Source: Campanula takesimana
Lineage: Eukaryota > Streptophyta > Magnoliopsida > Asterales > Campanulaceae
Assembly (NCBI GenBank): GCA_026119855.1
Contig: JAOWBW010001584.1
Span: forward strand, 62,001 to 126,000
Direction of reading: 5' to 3'
Length of the DNA stretch: 64,000 nucleotides
This document shows positions 19,438-29,570 of the stretch, one piece after another. The translations under genes and the position numbers were made by a program. Each line of letters starts with the position of its first letter. Position 1 is the first letter of the stretch. The notes under the pieces were generated by a model. That model was given only the letters and a program-made list of their open reading frames with translations, was not told the origin of the DNA and did no database searches.

Positions 19438-20070
19438 TGATGAGACCGAGCCTTCTGGGCCGGATGCTCGCCGGTCTAGAATCAATGCGATCTAACGCGC
19501 CCGAACCGGACCTGAACTCTGGAGGCCTAACCGACAAGGAACGCGGGCTAGTAAGCCCGAGAGGTTTTATCTCCTGATGAATATGCCCGAGTTGACTCTG
19601 CCTCCCGTCATCCTGAGGAGCCCGTAGTGCCCAGCTGGCACAAACGTACGCGAGGCGTCACCTAACCGTACCTGACACACCATAACGGTTGGTGATGGAA
19701 CCATGCTTCCCTGACAGACACGCCACCTTCCCAGCCACTCTCCTGACCGATCCACTGGGGACTCGCCACGTGTCCCCCCAGTACCGGGGTGGTTAGTACC
19801 TTGTGCAGGTTTCTTTCCCTTGGTCATATATATACCCCTTTTCGCCCCATGAGAGAGGTATGTGCTCTATCCTATTCACACACACAAGGTCTTCATTGAA
19901 CCTTCTTCCTAGGTTTTCCTCAGAGATCTTACTCTCACACCCGAGGGCCTAAGCCGGATTCCAACCCGGCCTTGGTCTTAACGGTGTTCTTGTTTGTGTT
20001 GTGATCAGGATCAAGAGACAGCAAAGTTGGAGTTCTATCTCCGTGACCCCAGAAATCTAGGGCGTCATCA
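19438..20070 (+). repeat. 3' LTR of the Gypsy element
   Basis: 633 bp, same length and, as far as I could read, same sequence as the 5' LTR. It ends in CATCA and is followed at once by the target-site duplication ACAAG and the transporter sequence. Confidence 0.96.
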
Positions 20071-20075
20071 ACAAG

Positions 20076-20526
20076 CATTCCCATAGCTGCCCCTAAGTAC
20101 ATTCCAGATGTTGTGAGGGAAACTGACCTTGACCGTTCATGTGGTGGGACCCACTGAGCAAGAACTGTATGTATAGACGGAAAAATAAAGCCTTGGGCTA
20201 CTCCGACGAGCAAGCGGGCCATAACCAAAACCATCACTCTATTTGGGTCGAGTGGGACCAACGCACAAGCTAGAGACCATAATATGAATGAAAGGAGGAG
20301 AACACGCCGTCCCCCGATTTTTTGAGCTGCCCATCCACCGGGTACTTGTGAACAAGCATACCCATAATAGAATGTAGAAAGGATAGTCCCTTTGGTTGAT
20401 TGGCGCAGCATCAGAAGCAACTGTATATGCGATTGAAAAACCCACGCGTTCGATGTAACATACAGAAGTGCAGACAAAGGTCAAAATAACGATTAAGTAA
20501 CGCCTTGGAAAGTTTTTGATCCCCAT
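20076..20526 (-). pseudogene. PHT4;6-like transporter, N-terminal half (copy A)
   Basis: This is the other half of the gene cut by the Gypsy element. From the minus-strand start at 20526: MGIKNFPRRYLIVILTFVC, then CYIERVGFSIAYTV, GWAAQKIGGRRVLLLSFILW, LVPLDPNRV, GVAQGFIFPSIHTVLAQWVP and SVSLTTSGMYLGAAMGMLV, covering the first membrane helices and the conserved MFS loop. A frameshift at about 20393-20400, best explained by loss of four bases, separates the first ~42 residues from the rest. Known role of the family: an organellar/Golgi anion (phosphate) transporter. A LINE ORF1 element lies directly upstream (20551 onward), so the original promoter is displaced or gone. Confidence 0.9.
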
Positions 20527-20550
20527 TATTTAGTTTGATGTATAACAAGT

Positions 20551-20686
20551 TGAGATATTTTTATTTTATTTTTTTTTTTAACAAAAAGGGCAATGCCCCC
20601 TAAAATTTATTGAAATGAAGAAAAAAGTACAAATAAGTGATGGGGGACTAGGCCAAAACCATCACACAAATAAAATAAAATAATAA

Positions 20687-20718
<32 letters not shown>

Positions 20719-21640
20719 TAAAAATAAATTCAAGTGAATTGTCTTGTCGGCTTCCAAGGCCTTTTCGGCTTCTTCGCTTTAGCTTTTCTTCCTTTGACTG
20801 TTTGAAAGCCGTCATCATCATCATAGAAATCGTCCAAATTATCGCTATCAGCCATTGGAGCCCATGGATCAACAGGAACTCCTCCAACCATACCTCCATA
20901 AAGTCGAGCGTCGTCAAATGCCGAAGGAGATGAAGGACCGCCTTCCGGTTCAGAATTGCATTTTTCCGGACGGGTGAGAGCTTCTTTTAGATATTTTGGG
21001 TTGATATATTCGGGATTAAAATATTTGGGGTTAGGTGTTCGAGCTGATATGGGCCGAAGGTTGGGAGCAGAAAAAGCTTGATTTTTCTCTTTAAATGCAG
21101 CCACATTTTCCATAACAATTGCTTCAATATCTTGATTAGAAGGGGGAAATTCTACCACTTCATTGACTTTATGAGTCACCGAATCAATGGAGTTTGGCTT
21201 TGAAGCCTCAAGATTCTCAGATGAAATTATTGTATCACTGGTTGGCTTTAAAGACGAGACATTCACCAAGTCATTCTCCGGAGTACCAGTGTCAATTGAA
21301 TCAGATTGGCCTGCCATTGTTGCAGCAAAATCACCACTAGAAGAGGTCTTCAAAGGATCCGTGTCAGCACTCTTTTCAACCATAGGAGCCTTATCCTTGG
21401 TACCAATCTGTTTGGGCACATAAACCATCTCAACCTTGTCCTTTAGGGTTTTGTTTGGGAGCCACTGGTTTTTGGACATTCAAGTTAGGGTTTGCCTTCC
21501 AACAAACCGAAATATCATGTCCCAAAATATAACAATGTTTGCAATACTTTGGGAGATTATCATACTCCACTTTTTGATAAAAACTTGGACAAAGTGTAGA
21601 GAGAATTTGAGGTTCTTCTTTCTTAAGGTACAACTTCCTC
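20551..21640 (-). mobile_element. LINE-derived ORF1 element with poly-A (copy A)
   Basis: On the minus strand an ORF1-like gene is followed by about 170 bases of AT-rich 3' sequence, an AATAAATTTT signal, and a poly-A tract (poly-T on the plus strand near 20565-20580). No reverse transcriptase ORF follows ORF1. It therefore looks like a non-autonomous or internally deleted LINE, or a retroposed ORF1 transcript, inserted just upstream of the transporter. Confidence 0.6.
20730..21633 (-). pseudogene. LINE ORF1 zinc-knuckle protein (copy A)
   Basis: The protein has a CCHC zinc knuckle of the plant LINE ORF1 kind (YDNLPKYCKHCYILGHDISV, spacing C-x2-C-x4-H-x4-C). A long polar linker follows, then YGGMVGGVPVDPWAPMADSD, a DDFYDDDDGF acidic patch and a lysine-rich tail ending PWKPTRQFT. 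ORF1 proteins bind the element's RNA. The upstream DUF4283-type domain expected before the knuckle is not visible. Copy A has lost about 23 bases near 21440 compared with copy B, which shifts the frame after the knuckle. The two frames are 21430-21633 and 20730-21479. Confidence 0.75.
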
Positions 21641-21829
21641 TTTCTTCTTCTATTTTACATGTCTTAGTCAATGTATGCAATCCCCATCAAATGGGACATG
21701 ACCAACTAATAACTTTATTATATTAAAGTTGGTTAAGGTTATCTCCCTACATTCCAACTCTACTTTCATTTCCCCATTTCATATTAATGTAATTGCTACA
21801 TGTAATCTTTAGCATAAAGTCAATAAAAC

Positions 21830-22220
21830 AAGTTTCTTTTTTATTTCTCTTTTGTAATTCCCCTTTTTCTTTACATTATAATTGTTAGCACTTTTCTCAT
21901 ATTAAAATAAGGACATTTAGCATTAGAACACCAATAGTAGCAAGACCCGCGTAAGCGGCGCGGAGTGGGTGTTTAAGTACTTCCCACTCCATCACCTAAC
22001 CTCCGAACCCTTCTCTTCCCGAATCTCTGGTTTTTTTTACATAAAATAGGCTATTTCTTTAGGTTTTTCTTATGTTCCCTTAATAACATATGTGGCGACT
22101 CTAACAAATTAAAACAAATTAGACATCCTAGGATCATTCCACCGCTCTAGCCAAGTTGTGGTTTCCCGGGGTATTATGATCAAGTTCCTTATTGTTTTCT
22201 GACCCACTAGCCTTCAGTTC
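21830..22220 (+). mobile_element. Ogre/Tat-like LTR end (fragment, copy A)
   Basis: The run GGGTGTTTAAGTACTTCCCA...CCTAACCTCCGAACCC...GTGGCGACTCT resembles the U5 end and primer-binding region of Ogre/Tat-type LTRs, where a 'GGGTGC-TAATACCTTCCC ... CCGAACCC ... GTGGCGACTCC' pattern is usual. There is no matching internal domain and I cannot place the LTR start, so it is a fragment. It is repeated in copy B at about 60168-60560. Confidence 0.45.
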
Positions 22221-22497
22221 CTTGAAAACAATTGGTTTCAATACCATGCCTTTGTAATCTTTCAGGATGTTTAGGACATACATAAATCACCTAGGAAACT
22301 AGGCATTATATGTAAACAACTCTATTACTGGAACACCCCAAACAAGAAAGTACGATTTTTGGGTGGTATGAGAAAGGGGTCATTCTAACATAAGTGTAGA
22401 AGAAACACCAATGCAGAAGCATCTCCAATTGGAGTTCCTAAGATTAATTAAACCATCTTACAATCATGGTGAAATCATAACTTTCTCTTCCATAGTA

Positions 22498-22758
22498 CTA
22501 TCTCTGTCCTTAAATGAGTGTTCAAATTTCATTTTAAGGGACACTGAAAATCTCAACTTTTTGAACAATTTGGTAACAATGATTCATATATAATCTTGTA
22601 ATATCATTTCCAAACCTTTAGTTTTGCACGTATAAAGAAAGCGGTGAAAAAAAAAATTCGAAAAAAAACGTTTAGGGAGAAAGTTATGTTAAAAAAAAGA
22701 CACTCATTTAGGGACAAAGATTTCTTGAAAATAAACACTCATTTAGGGACACGGGGAG
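22498..22758. mobile_element. Stowaway-like MITE (copy A)
   Basis: Degenerate inverted ends (CTATCTCTGTCCTTAAATGA and the inverse of TCATTTAGGGACACGGGGAG) are flanked by TA. Length 261 bp. It has a second internal 'ACTCATTTAGGGACAAAG' copy near the right end. The same element is in copy B (60836-61093), so it predates the duplication. Confidence 0.65.
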
Positions 22759-23016
22759 TAGTATTTTATACAATGCTGCTCCTTGTCCGGCTTCTAGTTG
22801 ACATAATTCAAGATATAGACATTCTTGTGATGGACCTGAATTGGAAATGAGTCCCTCACTTGTTTATTTTTACTTTTTCTCATTTCTGTTAGCACCCGGC
22901 AAAATACTGTGTCAAGATGTAGACATTCTTTATTTCTTTTTCTTATTTTTTTTTTTTTTTTTTTTTTTTTTTCTGTTTTATTGTTGGTCATTGCAAAATC
23001 ATGAACTATATCAAAA

Positions 23017-23291
23017 GGTCAAACTCCATTTTCATCCATTGTACTTTCAAGTGTGTTTCACTTTAACCATTATACTTTTTTTCTTTCAAAAATACCATTG
23101 TACTTTGGGAAACGTATCATTTTAACCCCAAAATCGCGGATTGAAGCACAGATTAGTTGCGGATTTAGCCACGGATTTGGGGTTAAAATGATACATTTTC
23201 CAAACTACAATGGTATTTTTGGAAGAAAAAATGTATAATGGTAAAAATGAAACATCATGTAAAGTACAATGGATGAAAATGGATTTTGCCC
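23017..23291. mobile_element. Foldback MITE with MULE-type 9-bp target-site duplication (copy A)
   Basis: Nearly the whole element is two inverted arms of about 110 bp (left arm starting GGTCAAACTCCATTTTCATC, right arm its inverse) around a ~55-bp core. It is flanked by a perfect ATATCAAAA on both sides (23008-23016, 23292-23300). There is no coding capacity. Transcripts would form a long hairpin. Present in copy B at 61335-61610. Confidence 0.88.
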
Positions 23292-23300
23292 ATATCAAAA

Positions 23301-23890
23301 TTATACAGCTAATGTCAATAAGCAATGGTTAAGAGTCTCTTAAAAATACTATTATGCCTTCCGTTCCACATAAAATTAACAGACAACCTGCAATTAGATG
23401 GACAAACACTAAGTAGTTCCAGAAAGCTAAACAAACTACAAAAATCTCAATCAAGAATTAGGTTAAAATGCAAGCAGTCCAAGAACTTGAAAGACACACA
23501 ATACATACATCTGAAAGAATGTACAATCAAAATTAACATTCTATAACTCAATCAAACATACACATCAACCACAAAAGTCATGAGCACAAATTTTAGTCAA
23601 ACATTTCAAGCGACAAATTTGACTAAATTCCCAAGAAAATATTGCCAAAATAGGCACACTATTTGCAATTCAGTACAGAATCAAGGCAAATCAATTCATG
23701 GAAGCAGAAATATATACACTAACAACACCCAATTTCCTTAGGTAAAGATCGAATTTTACCAGCTTGGGAGTAGAGCATAGAACTTCGAAGCTTCGAAACA
23801 ATGTAATTGTGTGGATTGTGTGGTTATGAACGGTGAGAATGAGGCCGAATTGGTGGCGCAGCCATCAGCAGTGGCGACGCGTGGTGGTCA
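23301..23890. other. Non-coding stretch
   Basis: AT-rich, with no supported gene. The last ~120 bases (about 23770-23890) turn GC-richer, and on the minus strand look like the 5' end of a gene (short, arginine/threonine-rich frames), but no frame is long enough to call. Copy B counterpart: 61620-62214. Confidence 0.3.
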
Positions 23891-25650
23891 ATGACCGTGG
23901 TGGAAATCTATAATCGGAGACTGACTCCACGGTCGCGGTCCAGACTTGAATCAACCCCTTCCCCCAATCATACCTCTAATTCTGAACATGTGTCTGCACT
24001 AGAAGGCATTTTACAATTGCACTCTCAAACTCCTCCAGTTGAAACTCATAGGGGTAACTCTCCTAGGCTAGATAGCCCTACTAGGTCAAGGGGGAACTCA
24101 CCAGCACTTGAAACCTTCCCAACACTAAGACCTTATCTGACTCTGCACCTTCAATTTCACCCCAAGCTTTTGTTCCTCTTCCTCATGACATTCATTCTCT
24201 CCCTGATATCCTCCCAGTGCTTAATCCAAAACTCATTGAGTTCATTAAAGAGAAAACAGTATCTGATCTCTCTAAGAAATCTAGTACAATACAGCCCTCT
24301 TTGAACAGCTATCCAATAAATTCTCTTTAGATGAAGCCCTCAAAGCATTTGATTTTATGAGAATAAGAGAGACTAGACTATCCCAAGACCAAGGTGGATC
24401 ATCTAAAAACTCAACAGCTATTCCCCAATCTGTCCCAACAACTATTCCTCCGACTAAGCCTATCCCTCAGTATCAGTTTGATCTTGACACCACCATGCCT
24501 ACTCCAAGTTTTTGGGCTTTAGACTGTGACAGAGACTTCTCCATCAAAGCTATTCTTGAAGCTCACAAAAAGTTTGGTTCCATCTCTCCCCTCCCATCAC
24601 TGCTCAACCCCACATCATATCCTCACCCTGGGAAATGACCAAGACCCACATGAGCACCCATGCCAGAAACATTGGGGGTCAGCTCTTCTATGCCTATGAA
24701 GAGTGGAGGAAATTTAGAATCTCCATTCAATCTTCATTTCTCTTTTATGCTCCATCTCTTCCCAATCCCCTAGATCTTTCTCATCTGCCTGATTGGGAAG
24801 TTGTTTTATCTCAATTAATCTCAAACAACCTTTTGGAATGCATGTACACACCATCCTCTCTTGTGTATGTACACTGCATACAATTTGCTCAATCTGTATT
24901 CTGGACTCTACTGTCCAAGAAAAGTTGCATCCTTGGGGTAATTGTCAAAAATGGTTACCCCATCTCTGATGTGTATCCCCAAGGCCTACCTCCTCCTACT
25001 CCTCCATTCCACAAAAAGACCAGATCTAAGATTGCCAATCCTCCTCCCAACTTTGATCCTTTCAAATTCACTCCACCATACTACATCACATACACTGACT
25101 TCAATCAATTCTCTGCCTCTCTCATTAGACAACTCAAGTCTTCCCTCCTCAACAAACTTGATGTCTCTGAATTCATTCTCCATAGAGGTGACAATCCAAC
25201 TCCACTCTTTGCTGAACAACCAACCCAATCATCCTTCCCACATCCTACTCCCAGTAGTCCAACCATTCCTCCCAAACCATCTCAAGCATCCATATACTCC
25301 TATTTCACCCATCCCCCTCCAATCAAACCTGTCAGACATAGCAAGAAAATGCATGCCTCCCTGTACAAGGAATATGACATGGGGGTATCCATTAAAGAAG
25401 ACAGTATGACTCCTCAGCCGCTACAGAAATGGATTCGCCCAAGACTCAAGCCAGATCAACCAGTTCTCTCTAAATCTCAGCTGCTGGCCAGGCAAGATCA
25501 AAGTTTTTCCTACAACTACATGATGGGCCTGGATTAGAATAATAAGATGTACTACAGAGGTAATGAACCAGTGAGAAAGAGAGAACTTCTCCAAGAACTT
25601 GCATCCATTCAGCAGGTCCAGCTGGCCAAAGCTGGATTAGATTAATTTGG
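23891..25650 (+). pseudogene. Degenerate ORF of unknown function upstream of an LTR (copy A)
   Basis: Three open pieces (23891-24304, 24357-24638, 24635-25537) and a tail to about 25645 form one broken coding region of about 570 codons. The N-terminal part is rich in S, P, T and R. The centre has FWALDCDRDFSIKAILEAHK and NIGGQLFYAYEEWRKFRISI. The C-terminal part is proline-rich and then basic, ending near MMGLD and a Q/L-rich tail. I do not recognise a domain. A polypurine tract and an LTR-like sequence follow about 220 bases later, so it is likely the last ORF of an LTR element (an env-like or accessory ORF as in Sire/Maximus Copia elements is one option). Both copies have frameshifts. Confidence 0.5.
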
Positions 25651-25867
25651 TTTGTCTTTCTCTCAATGGTTTTTGATTAGTTGTTCAGAACAATTTTTTT
25701 CTGTGTATTTCCTGCGTGTACATTTTAGTCTGTTTTATGATTGACATGATCTGTATGCACAAGTGGCTTAATCAAGAAGAATTTTTCTTCATTGGTATTT
25801 CTACACTCTAGCATATTTTTTGCAGGTACAAAATCAAAACCATTATTTATTTACCAAAAAAGGAGAA

Positions 25868-26955
25868 ATTGTTAGTACCTCACTATGCTTAATCACAAAT
25901 TAATCATAGTAAAAATGTTTTGATAAATAAATAATCAAACTCAGTTGATTACTTGATGTATTAAAAGACCTGAGCACAGGCAACCCAGTACAAGCTCAAC
26001 AGCTAAGCTGTCCTGCATTTACACAAGTCAACAGTCAAATCATTACATGATCTACCTATCATCTATACATCAAACAAACTTAAGAAACATCATTTACAGA
26101 TCCTTATACATTCAAATGAATTATCAAGATGCAAATTACAAACAAGCTTCAACAAGAAATGCCTTAAAGGCCCATCAGCTAAGACACTCTGCTTCAACAG
26201 TTACGCCTGCTCTTGACCAACAGCTTTCTCTACCTCATCAGATCTTTGAAAAATGATTATTCCAATAATAGGACATTCTCCCAATCATTGGAATAAATCA
26301 TATTGAAGCTTGATCAAGCCTGCATAGCCTTCTCCTCAACTGACAACTAGCATCCAATGGAAACTGAAAAGCGTGTCAGTCAAACCTTAACTAACTCCAG
26401 TCAAGACGAACCATTACTCCTATGCACTTTTGTCCCCCAACGGCTATATGCCATCCTCTATATAAAGGAGCATACTGGCATGTTGTCAAGAAACCCTTTT
26501 TGCATTCTCTTTACACTCTCTCTGTCAACCTCTGCAGTCTTGACCATTAGCATAAAACCCCTGCAAATATTGTGCCATCTAGCACCCAGTTACAATCCCC
26601 ATCAACCCAGCTTTAAACCAAGCTATTTTTTTGAAACACACTTGTGTATTTTTTTTTTTCTTTTTACACTACTTTGGAAGAAGCAACCTTAATTGAAGTG
26701 TCAAATAAGTAGAGGGGGTTCAAGGAACTTGCCTTATCAATTCTTGTAACTATTATCAAAGAGAATATTATAGTCAATTGATCTCACTGTTATCAACAGT
26801 GGGGGTGGATGTAAGAGAAGGGTTTTGCCTCTGAACCACTTGAAAATATTGTGTACATTGTTGTCCATACACTTACACACACACTATACATTGTTTCTTT
26901 CTTTATCCATTTATTTATTTTCCGCCGCACATTTCTTTTAACAATTATTCCTCAA
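25868..26955 (+). mobile_element. 3' LTR-like sequence of the unknown element
   Basis: The polypurine-like AAAAAAGGAGAAAT (25854-25867) is followed by TGTTAGTACCTCAC. About 1.09 kb later the sequence ends ...CCTCAACA before a short inverted pair (CAGCTAAC/GTTAGCTG). A TATA box (CTCTATATAAAGG, 26456-26468) sits where an LTR promoter should be. I found no second copy upstream in the window, so the 5' LTR is lost or the element is rearranged. The exact right end is uncertain. Confidence 0.5.
26458..26466 (+). promoter_or_regulatory. TATA box in the LTR-like sequence
   Basis: CTATATAAAGG about 590 bases into the LTR-like sequence and about 490 before its end. It is a consensus plant TATA box and supports the LTR reading. 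Confidence 0.5.
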
Positions 26956-27108
26956 CAGCTAACGCAAGTGTTAGCTGTCCAAGTTTTAACTTATAAGTTC
27001 ATTAAGTCAACAGGGCCTTTCAAATATGTTTACGGGTTTATCCAACCCTGTGATAATGTTGGTTGGAGAAATGGTGATTCGATATTAGGGGGAGAGGATG
27101 GAGACGAT

Positions 27109-27594
27109 TGTAAGAACATGGATTAATATAACATATAAATACTTAATAATATAATGATCAATATTATAATATATGGTATAAAGTATAGAACTCAACATAA
27201 TGTGTAGAATTCCATAGTATAAGGCTACCATTAAATGATGGGCATAATGGTAAACTCTTATACATGAATAGGTGTAGTCCCTAAGTGAGGTGCCTATTCC
27301 CTTCCTATATAAAGGCCATTCCATCAGCTATAGAAGGGACTAAAAATTTTAATTATTTTCTCATTTATAAACTCTTCATAAAGATCAAAGAAGACAAGAG
27401 AATAAGGCACAATCACTTAGAAGATCTACTCCTCTCTTCTTTAAAGACTATCTTCTTACTTCATCAAGAACAAGACTAAGAACAATCATGGAATCACAAG
27501 GTACACGCTTCCGTCTTCTTCTTCTTCTTCTTCTTCTCATTCTTAATCTAGTTGTGAGTCGGTTCATGGTTTGATGGATCATTTTGTTCCAACA
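27109..27594 (+). repeat. 5' LTR of Copia-1
   Basis: 486 bp starting TGTAAGAACATGG and ending GTTCCAACA. It contains CCTATATAAAGG (about 27303-27314) as TATA box and, downstream of it, the ATG (27488) that appears to start gag after splicing. A CTT microsatellite near 27514-27537 is two repeats longer than in the 3' LTR. Confidence 0.96.
27303..27312 (+). promoter_or_regulatory. TATA box in the Copia-1 LTR
   Basis: CCTATATAAAGGCC is a consensus TATA box about 290 bases before the LTR end and about 175 bases before the ATG at 27488. It is repeated in the 3' LTR. Confidence 0.65.
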
Positions 27595-29570
27595 ATTGGT
27601 ATCAGAGCCTGGTCATATACTAGATTGAGTTTGAGTTTCTTGTAAAGCCTTATGCTTTTATTTCTTGAAAAGATTCCATGTTCATCATGTGTTCTTGAAT
27701 TATTGTCATACTCTAATTCAGATTCTAGAGTATTATGTTACTTCTATATTATAAATTTACTCACAAGGCTTCAATTCTTAATGTAAGATTATCCCATTTT
27801 TGAACATAGCCACCATCCTTGGATGCGTTGTGAGTTTGTTCACATGCATAGCCACGCATTTAAAAATGTGATGTGAGTATGTGGATCTATTTGGTTCAAA
27901 ACTGTTCACAAAAGGGTGTTAAATTGGTGACTTTTCACCAATCTGGACAGTGAGCACGAGTCGTGCTATTGGGCACGAGTCGTGCCCTTTGATTCCAGTC
28001 GTGATACAGTATGTTTAAATGGCAACGTTTCATAAATCTGGGCACTGGTCACGAGTCGTGCCTTTTAGCACGAATCGTGCTCTGGCCAGGGAAGAGAGAT
28101 TTTTAGGTTTTTTTTTTGCCCAGAATTTTGTGAAAATTTGTTAGTAAATTATAGTATCTGGACACCAGTCGCACTTCGGTGGTTCTTGAAATTATCAAAC
28201 TTTAAGAATGGACGGGTAGAACAAAAAGATACTATATTTTTAATAATAAATTTCATTTGTTTGTTTGCTTTAAATTTTCAGAAATTACCTTAAAGTCTTA
28301 AGTACCCTAAAGTATGATTAATTATATGCTTAAACAAATTTATTCATTATTTAAATAATATTGTTGCCAAAGCAATATACGTTATTTAAATACAAATTTG
28401 TTAAAGTGATGAATGTAAATATTGATATGTGATAACATGCTTGTTTTCCAAAGGAGACCTTGTTATTGACTAAGTATTTGCATTCATAGGGTAATAATTG
28501 AACTAAAATTTTGGTCATTTTAAATGCTGTGAACCATCCCAAAGGAAGGCGGGTGTTTAAAGTGAATTGTTTATATTCTTTATTATCGGGAAACAAGTAC
28601 CTTAAATTTTAGGACATTTTTTTTTTATACTTGATCCGGCCCAAAGGAAGGCAAGTATTTAAAGTGTGTTGTTTAAGCTATTTGTTTACCCTAAGATAAA
28701 TCAAATTGTGAGTCAATTCGCAATCCAAAGATTAGTCTTGATGTCATATTGATTATCTTTTATTATGATGGAATTCATTTTGATGTAATTAATCATTGTG
28801 TAGTTTCTTACATATGTTTTGTTTCATTCTTTTGTTCTCTTCATTCAGATTTGATCAGTGCTTCATCTGTTACTACTGCCTTAAATTCAATTCCTTTGCT
28901 AACTGGGACAAACTTTAAAACTTGGAAAAACAAGATTATTATGGTCTTAGGCTGTTTGGACCTTGACCTTGCATTAAGAGAACAAGCTCCTGCCCCTCTA
29001 ACTGATAAAAGCACTGCGGAAGACCGCTTGAGTTCAGAGAGGTGGAAGCGTTCTAATCGCGTCAGCCTAAGCATAATTAAGAATGCAGTCCCGGAGACAT
29101 TTCTGAACAGTGTCTCTGAGGATGATGGTGCAAAAGGTTTCCTAGATGCCCTAGAACAACGCTTTGCAAAAAGCGATAAATCGGAAACAAGTGCTACCTT
29201 AAGGAAGCTTGTTTCCATGAGGTACAAGGGCACTGGAAACCTAAGGGAATACATAATGGAAATGTTTCACCTATCAACGAAATTAAAAGCACTTAAGTTG
29301 GACTTGTCGGAAGACTTGCTTGTGCATTTGGCTTTAATTTCTCTTCCTTCACAATTTGGTCATTTTGAAACGACCTACAATTGTCAAAAGGACAAGTGGA
29401 ATATTAATGAGTTAATTTCACATGTCACGGAGGAAGAAGATAGGTTGAAACCCACCAAACCGAAAGTGCGCATTATGCATCTACCTCTTCTCGTGGGATT
29501 AAGAGAAAAGGTAAGGAGATTGCGGTTGCATCAAAGAAGCCTAAGGGATCATCAAATGATCAAAAGGTGA
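27488..29570 (+). CDS. Copia-1 gag, predicted spliced (start in the LTR)
   Basis: Predicted exon 1 is 27488-27500 (13 nt, codes MESQ and one base, donor CACAAG|GTACAC). Exon 2 starts at 28849 after TTTGTTCTCTTCATTCAG. The join keeps the frame into LISASSVTTALNSIPLLTGT. Gag domain (UBN2 type) features follow: NFKTWKNKIIMVLG, KGFLDALEQRFAKSDKSE, YIMEMFHLSTKLKAL. The intron of 1348 nt removes the LTR end, the primer-binding site and the palindrome cluster. Without splicing there is no good start: the upstream in-frame ATG at 28749 adds a hydrophobic stretch. Near 29465 the frame slips by one base (an A-run that appears one short), so the zinc knuckle lies in the pol frame. Confidence 0.65.
27955..28087. 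repeat. Cluster of GCACGAGTCGTGC short palindromes in the Copia-1 leader
   Basis: Four copies of a 13-17-base interrupted palindrome lie within about 130 bases: GAGCACGAGTCGTGCT, GGGCACGAGTCGTGCCC, TCACGAGTCGTGCC and AGCACGAATCGTGCT. They lie after the primer-binding site and inside the predicted gag intron. They could act in RNA dimerisation or packaging, or be protein-binding sites. Confidence 0.7.

Larger units (their letters stand above)
8319..20070 (+). mobile_element. Ty3/Gypsy retrotransposon, Tat lineage, with antisense gene
   Basis: The element is 11752 bp, bounded by two 633-bp LTRs (TGATG...CATCA) and a perfect 5-bp target-site duplication ACAAG (8314-8318 and 20071-20075). Internal order: gag, protease, RT, RNase H, a stub of the second RNase H, integrase, tandem repeats, a long antisense gene, then the polypurine tract. 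The long 3' region and antisense ORF are typical of Tat-type elements such as Retand. It sits inside the transporter gene in copy A; copy B shows the uninterrupted site near 58378. The LTRs look identical, so the insertion is recent and postdates the duplication. Confidence 0.96.
1..25680 (+). repeat. Copy A of a ~38-kb direct duplication
   Basis: Seen: position 1 matches 38178 and position 25680 matches 64000, and the order of elements between them is the same (MULE, LINE in MITE, transporter pseudogene, LINE ORF1 fragment, foldback MITE, unknown ORF). By eye the two copies differ by a few percent, plus large private insertions. The alignment is cut by the window edge on the left, so the real boundary is not visible. 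Inference: this is one unit of a tandem array. Confidence 0.93.

Noticed and set aside
22946..22972. Long T run as the tail of a retroposon
   Set aside because: Copy B has a much shorter run at the same place and there is no target-site duplication, so it is a simple microsatellite.
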